Source: Anaerolineaceae bacterium
GTDB taxonomy: Bacteria; Chloroflexota; Anaerolineae; Anaerolineales; Anaerolineaceae
DNA: 8,166 nt
Direction of reading: 5' to 3'
Assembly (NCBI GenBank): GCA_003446605.1
Contig: DMDF01000192.1
Coordinates: 1 to 8,166 of the forward strand
How positions within the stretch are numbered: position 1 is the first letter of the stretch; every line of letters starts with the position of its first letter. The notes beneath the pieces are model-generated. The model was given only the letters and a program-made list of their open reading frames with translations, was not told the origin of the DNA and ran no database searches. Made by a program: the position numbers and the translations under genes. This document shows positions 5,253 through 8,166 of this stretch, piece by piece.

Positions 5253-7403
5253 CTAGGGCGCAGTCACTCCCAATAGGTACGCGATGCCGTCGCCGTTGGT
5301 GAACGCCAGGTACTTTCCATCCGGCGAGAAGATATATTCATTCCCATAACTGGGGATGGCTTCTTGGGTGGCGACCAACCCAAGGAAATTTAATGCATTC
5401 TCCTTTAATTCCCAGGCATGCAGTCCAAATCCATTACCGGAGATGACCAACCTTTTGTTGGGGGAGATAACCACACCATGGCTGAGAGCACCATTTCCGT
5501 GCGGAGATTTGAAAGTCGAGATTATTCTCATACTGCCATCCCCCTGAAAGGTCCCAACAAGCCATCCAGAAGAATTCCCTATGGAATACCCCATGAATAG
5601 GTCATTTTCTTCGGAGAGCCTTGTAAGGTAGATATCGGATCCGCCAATGGTTTTACTGTCACCGCTTTGCGTGTTCCAGATCATCTGTTTGTTGATATAT
5701 CCAATATAAGGGGAAGGATATTTTGTGATGCGATATACCACCGAAGTATTATCCGTTAAAATATCCAGAAATTCAACCCGCCAGTGCTCATCCCCCAGTT
5801 CCAGGGTCTCCAGCAGGTTGCCATCGGCAGTATTCCAGCGCCGCAGGGTATTGTCATCCGCTCCCGAAACCAGCCAGGTTGAGTCCGGTGAAAAAGCCAG
5901 ACGATTGACCCGCGCTTGATGTCCCTCAAGGGTATGGAGCAACTCCCCACTCTGTGCATCCCATAAACGAATAGTGTTGTCATTTGAGCCAGTTGCAATC
6001 ATCTTCCCATCCGGTGCGAAGCTCACCTGGTTGGCGACCTGGGTGTGCCCATCCAGTGTCATGGTTAGTTTTCCATCCTGCGTGTTGTAGATTTCAACCT
6101 TGCCATCCGACTCTCCAACCAGTGCGATCTGGCTGCTGTCCGGTGAAAAGGCAATTGCCGGGTCGTCACTGCCCACAGCCGGACCGCTGAAATCGAAACT
6201 CTCTGCCAGCTCTGGCGTTGCGAAAACACGAATATGAATTGATTGCCCGTAGCTGGTCAGGGAGTCGGAAACGATCAGGGATTCTCCATCTTGGCTCAAC
6301 ATCACATTTTGTATGGAGGAGGATTGCTCTGCAGCGGGTATCCCCCCAGGGTTGGCGATCGGGGAGTAAATAGTCCAGGTAGAAGATCCCACCTGCTTGG
6401 TCATTTTCCCACTTGCGAGGGAATATGCTTCCACGTTGCCACTTTGGGTTCCAAGGTACAGATTCTCACCGCTGGCATCCACGTCAAAAGTGCGCGCAGT
6501 GTCTTCTATCATGGACGGATTGTCAGAAAAGACCAGACTACCATCCTCCAGCTTCCAGATCTGAAGGGCATATTCCTCATCATCCTCATCATAGGAATAG
6601 GAGTTCAAGCCGATATATTGCCCATCCTGCGAGAACAACAGAGTTGAACCTACGGTTTCCACTGCGTCAACCTCGATCTCTTCGACTACCTTGAAATTTT
6701 GAGGATCGTAAAGGGAGATCGTATCAGCTTCACCTGAAACGCTGACAGCCCACTCTCCATTCGGAGAAATCGCCATGATGGCATCCTGGGGTACTTCAAT
6801 AGAACGAATTTCCGTTTCCCCTTCCAATGATAGAGCACAAAACCTTCTATCGGTGTTCTGACCGCCGTGCTTTTTTTCAAAAATCAGTTCTGCTCCATCG
6901 GGAGTGAATGCGATCGCCCAAATATTGGAATCTGCACATTCGCCTAAATCTTGGAATGCTTCCAGCATTTCACCGTCAGGGAGGGAATAGAGTTGAATCT
7001 GTCGTACATATCGTGCATTGCCGTCCAGTTCCCCCGTGGGCAGATTCACCACCACTGCTAGCGTGCTGCCATCAGGAGATATAGTCAGAGCGGTTGGTTC
7101 CAACCCGATAGGGACAAAACCAGTTTGCTCGCCACTCTCTTTATCCAACAGCTTTACACCTGCCGTCGTCGCTGCCGCTATTAGATTCCCATCATTCTGT
7201 TGGGCAATATCGCCTGTATAGGCGCCTTCTCCCACCCAGCGTACTAATTGCAAATCCTGGATATTCTCTGGGGTGATTTCCTCCAAAGTTTCAGAATCGG
7301 ATGTCGCTTGAGCTTGAACTTCGCCCACATTCATTGAAAAGGGAAGTAGCATTCCGAGGACGATTACCCAATGCATCCCTGTTTTTAATATGTTTTTTTT
7401 CAT
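5253..7403 (-). CDS. Secreted WD40 repeat (beta-propeller) protein
   Basis: The 716-residue protein has a signal peptide (basic start MKKNILK, hydrophobic core 12-24, likely cleavage after V-Q-A at 31), so it should act outside the membrane. The rest is a chain of propeller blades marked by S-P-D-G-like turns near residues 109, 167, 213, 258, 309, 370, 420, 463, 505, 647 and 693. Two are canonical WD40 repeats: G-H at 452-453 to W-D at 481-482, and G-H at 494-495 to W-N at 523-524. The blade count suggests two propellers of about seven blades. No catalytic domain is seen, so a scaffold or binding role is likely. The ATG at 7403 is preferred to that at 7427 because GAGG stands five bases upstream and the signal peptide then starts cleanly. 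It has its own perfect sigma-70 promoter and is divergent from a lipoprotein gene. Confidence 0.88.
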   Translation of the reverse strand: MKKNILKTGMHWVIVLGMLLPFSMNVGEVQAQATSDSETLEEITPENIQDLQLVRWVGEGAYTGDIAQQNDGNLIAAATTAGVKLLDKESGEQTGFVPIGLEPTALTISPDGSTLAVVVNLPTGELDGNARYVRQIQLYSLPDGEMLEAFQDLGECADSNIWAIAFTPDGAELIFEKKHGGQNTDRRFCALSLEGETEIRSIEVPQDAIMAISPNGEWAVSVSGEADTISLYDPQNFKVVEEIEVDAVETVGSTLLFSQDGQYIGLNSYSYDEDDEEYALQIWKLEDGSLVFSDNPSMIEDTARTFDVDASGENLYLGTQSGNVEAYSLASGKMTKQVGSSTWTIYSPIANPGGIPAAEQSSSIQNVMLSQDGESLIVSDSLTSYGQSIHIRVFATPELAESFDFSGPAVGSDDPAIAFSPDSSQIALVGESDGKVEIYNTQDGKLTMTLDGHTQVANQVSFAPDGKMIATGSNDNTIRLWDAQSGELLHTLEGHQARVNRLAFSPDSTWLVSGADDNTLRRWNTADGNLLETLELGDEHWRVEFLDILTDNTSVVYRITKYPSPYIGYINKQMIWNTQSGDSKTIGGSDIYLTRLSEENDLFMGYSIGNSSGWLVGTFQGDGSMRIISTFKSPHGNGALSHGVVISPNKRLVISGNGFGLHAWELKENALNFLGLVATQEAIPSYGNEYIFSPDGKYLAFTNGDGIAYLLGVTAP

Positions 7404-7405
7404 AT

Positions 7406-7421
7406 TTACCTCTTTACCTCT
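7406..7421 (-). repeat. Doubled ribosome binding site of the WD40 gene
   Basis: On the minus strand AGAGGTAA occurs twice in perfect tandem immediately before the chosen ATG. The near copy places GAGG five bases from the ATG, and the far copy 13 bases away. It may be a recent slippage duplication or a standby ribosome site. It also overlaps by one base the -35 of the plus-strand promoter. Confidence 0.6.
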
Positions 7422-7449
7422 TGACATTTTTTAGATTTGTTTGTATCAT
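7421..7449 (+). promoter_or_regulatory. Promoter of the right-hand lipoprotein gene
   Basis: TTGACA (7421-7426), a 17-base spacer and TATCAT (7444-7449) match the sigma-70 consensus at 11 of 12 positions. Transcription should start near 7456 and give a leader of about 70 bases before the ATG at 7526. Confidence 0.6.
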
Positions 7450-7471
7450 CTTATTATAGTATGCTAGTTAC

Positions 7472-7492
7472 CTAGTATTATAGTGATACTAG
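7472..7492. promoter_or_regulatory. Candidate operator CTAGTAT-N7-ATACTAG
   Basis: A perfect 7-bp inverted repeat with a 7-base spacer covers the -10 and part of the spacer of the minus-strand promoter, the classic position for repression. Part of it belongs to a direct repeat: TATTATAGT followed by CTAG occurs at 7452-7467 and again at 7476-7492, offset by 24 bases. The tetramer CTAG, which is rare in many bacterial genomes, appears three times between 7464 and 7492. The regulator that binds is unknown. Confidence 0.5.
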
Positions 7493-7505
7493 AAAGGTTT
7501 GTCAA
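7477..7505 (-). promoter_or_regulatory. Consensus sigma-70 promoter of the WD40 gene
   Basis: On the minus strand TTGACA (7505-7500), exactly 17 bases, then TATAAT (7482-7477) match the consensus at all twelve positions. Transcription should start near 7470, giving a leader of about 67 bases. So strong a promoter is normally held in check, which fits the inverted repeat lying across its -10. Confidence 0.75.
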
Positions 7506-7525
7506 GACCTAAACAGGAGAAACTT

Positions 7526-8166
7526 ATGAAAACAAAAAATACCTTTGTAACCTTTGCAGTGCTGATGATGCTTGGGATCACGATGCTATCAGCATGCCAG
7601 GGAGATAACAATGTAAGCAATACAACCGACCCCGGAGATGGTGCTTTGGTCAATTCCCAGAGCGAAAACGAAGTGGACAATACTGCTGCTGTGAAGCAAA
7701 CGTACACTGATCCGGATGATATAAGGATAATGCTTGAAGAGTTAAAACGCGTGCGAGAAAACGAGTGGCTGGCTCAACCGGGCTGGTGGCATGGGCAAAA
7801 AGTGCTCCAGCACCAATCCGGAAATTTACATGGAGCAGAGGGTGAATGGTGGTTCCAATTCAGCGATCCACAAACTTGCCCACAAACCATGCAGATCATC
7901 TCTCAGGAAGATGGTCAGGTTTTAGAAACCAATCTGCTCATCAGCGAAAGCGATCTGCCCGCGGAAGCACCACATGTCGAGCCTGCTGCCGGAGAAAAAG
8001 CAATCAAGCTGGTCGTCGTGCCGGATCAATCCTGCCCTCCCATTTTGGAGCTGACCCTTGAACATGCTGCACAGTTGCTCAATGATCCCAAGTTGGAATC
8101 CGCAGAAGCGGTTATCCAGGATGACTATCTGACCATCACCCTCGACCAGAAGGATGACCCCTACCG
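7526..8166 (+). CDS. Secreted lipoprotein, function unknown (cut by the right edge)
   Basis: The first 213 codons are visible and the gene runs out of the window. The N-terminus has a basic start (MKTKN), a hydrophobic core (7-20) and the lipobox L-S-A-C, giving lipidated C24. A polar, probably flexible linker rich in Asn, Asp, Ser and Thr follows (25-60). From about 63 there is a folded part with a helix (63-80), a tryptophan-rich stretch (W81, W87, W88, W108, W109) and two similar Cys-Pro sites, D-P-Q-T-C-P at C118 and P-D-Q-S-C-P at C170, which could form a disulfide. I do not recognise the family. AGGAGA (7515-7520) stands five bases before the ATG. It is divergent from the WD40 gene and shares its control region, so the two exported proteins may act together. 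Confidence 0.88.
   Translation, partial: MKTKNTFVTFAVLMMLGITMLSACQGDNNVSNTTDPGDGALVNSQSENEVDNTAAVKQTYTDPDDIRIMLEELKRVRENEWLAQPGWWHGQKVLQHQSGNLHGAEGEWWFQFSDPQTCPQTMQIISQEDGQVLETNLLISESDLPAEAPHVEPAAGEKAIKLVVVPDQSCPPILELTLEHAAQLLNDPKLESAEAVIQDDYLTITLDQKDDPY

Noticed and set aside
7404..7427. Upstream ATG at 7427 as start of the WD40 protein
   Set aside because: It adds eight polar residues before the signal peptide, has no ribosome site, and would turn the doubled Shine-Dalgarno sequence into coding DNA. The ATG at 7403 fits better.
7489..7707. A 72-codon minus-strand open frame over the start of the right-hand lipoprotein
   Set aside because: It is antisense to a gene with a strong ribosome site and lipobox, and it would end inside the promoter region.

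Overview
The window looks like part of a bacterial chromosome, most plausibly from a Chloroflexota (Anaerolineae-like) organism. This placement is inference from style only: Thr/Pro-rich lipoproteins, a long secreted WD40 protein, NarL-type regulators beside an ABC ATPase, and slightly AT-rich DNA. No rRNA, tRNA, CRISPR array, insertion sequence or phage gene was seen. Gene starts carry Shine-Dalgarno-like sites, and the best promoters fit the ordinary sigma-70 pattern (TTGACA, 17 bp, TATAAT).

Layout, left to right. (1) 1-147, minus: the first 49 codons of an ABC ATPase that runs off the left edge. (2) 148-332: a divergent control region with a ribosome-site hairpin, candidate promoters and a large dyad. 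(3) 333-1406, plus: a NarL/FixJ response regulator with an extra receiver domain at its C-terminus (REC-HTH-REC). (4) 1589-2344, plus: a lipoprotein with a cysteine-rich tail made of a tandem C-x8-C-x-C-x-C motif. (5) 5105 down to 2417, minus: a compact four-gene operon of a GntR/YtrA-type repressor, two six-helix ABC-2 permeases and one short ABC ATPase, with gaps of only 4 to 9 bases. (6) 5106-5252: the operon's promoter region plus a strong 14-bp hairpin at the end of the next gene. (7) 7403 down to 5253, minus: a secreted WD40 beta-propeller protein of 716 residues. (8) 7404-7525: a divergent control region with two consensus-like promoters that face each other. (9) 7526-8166, plus: the start of another lipoprotein, cut by the right edge.

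How the genes may work together. The GntR-permease-permease-ATPase set matches the plan of YtrA-type operons, where the repressor answers a cell-envelope signal or drug and the transporter exports or relieves it. The substrate here cannot be read from sequence. The WD40 protein and the divergent lipoprotein share one regulatory region and are both exported, so they may be controlled together or in opposition. The double-receiver regulator probably controls the neighbouring ABC system, but no partner kinase lies in the window.

The observations most worth a second look are the symmetric face-to-face promoters with a CTAG-rich operator (7421-7505), the REC-HTH-REC regulator, the cysteine-repeat lipoprotein, the hairpin that buries a ribosome binding site (155-170), and the replacement of the switch histidine in the operon's ATPase. 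I did not find a clearly new multi-gene system.
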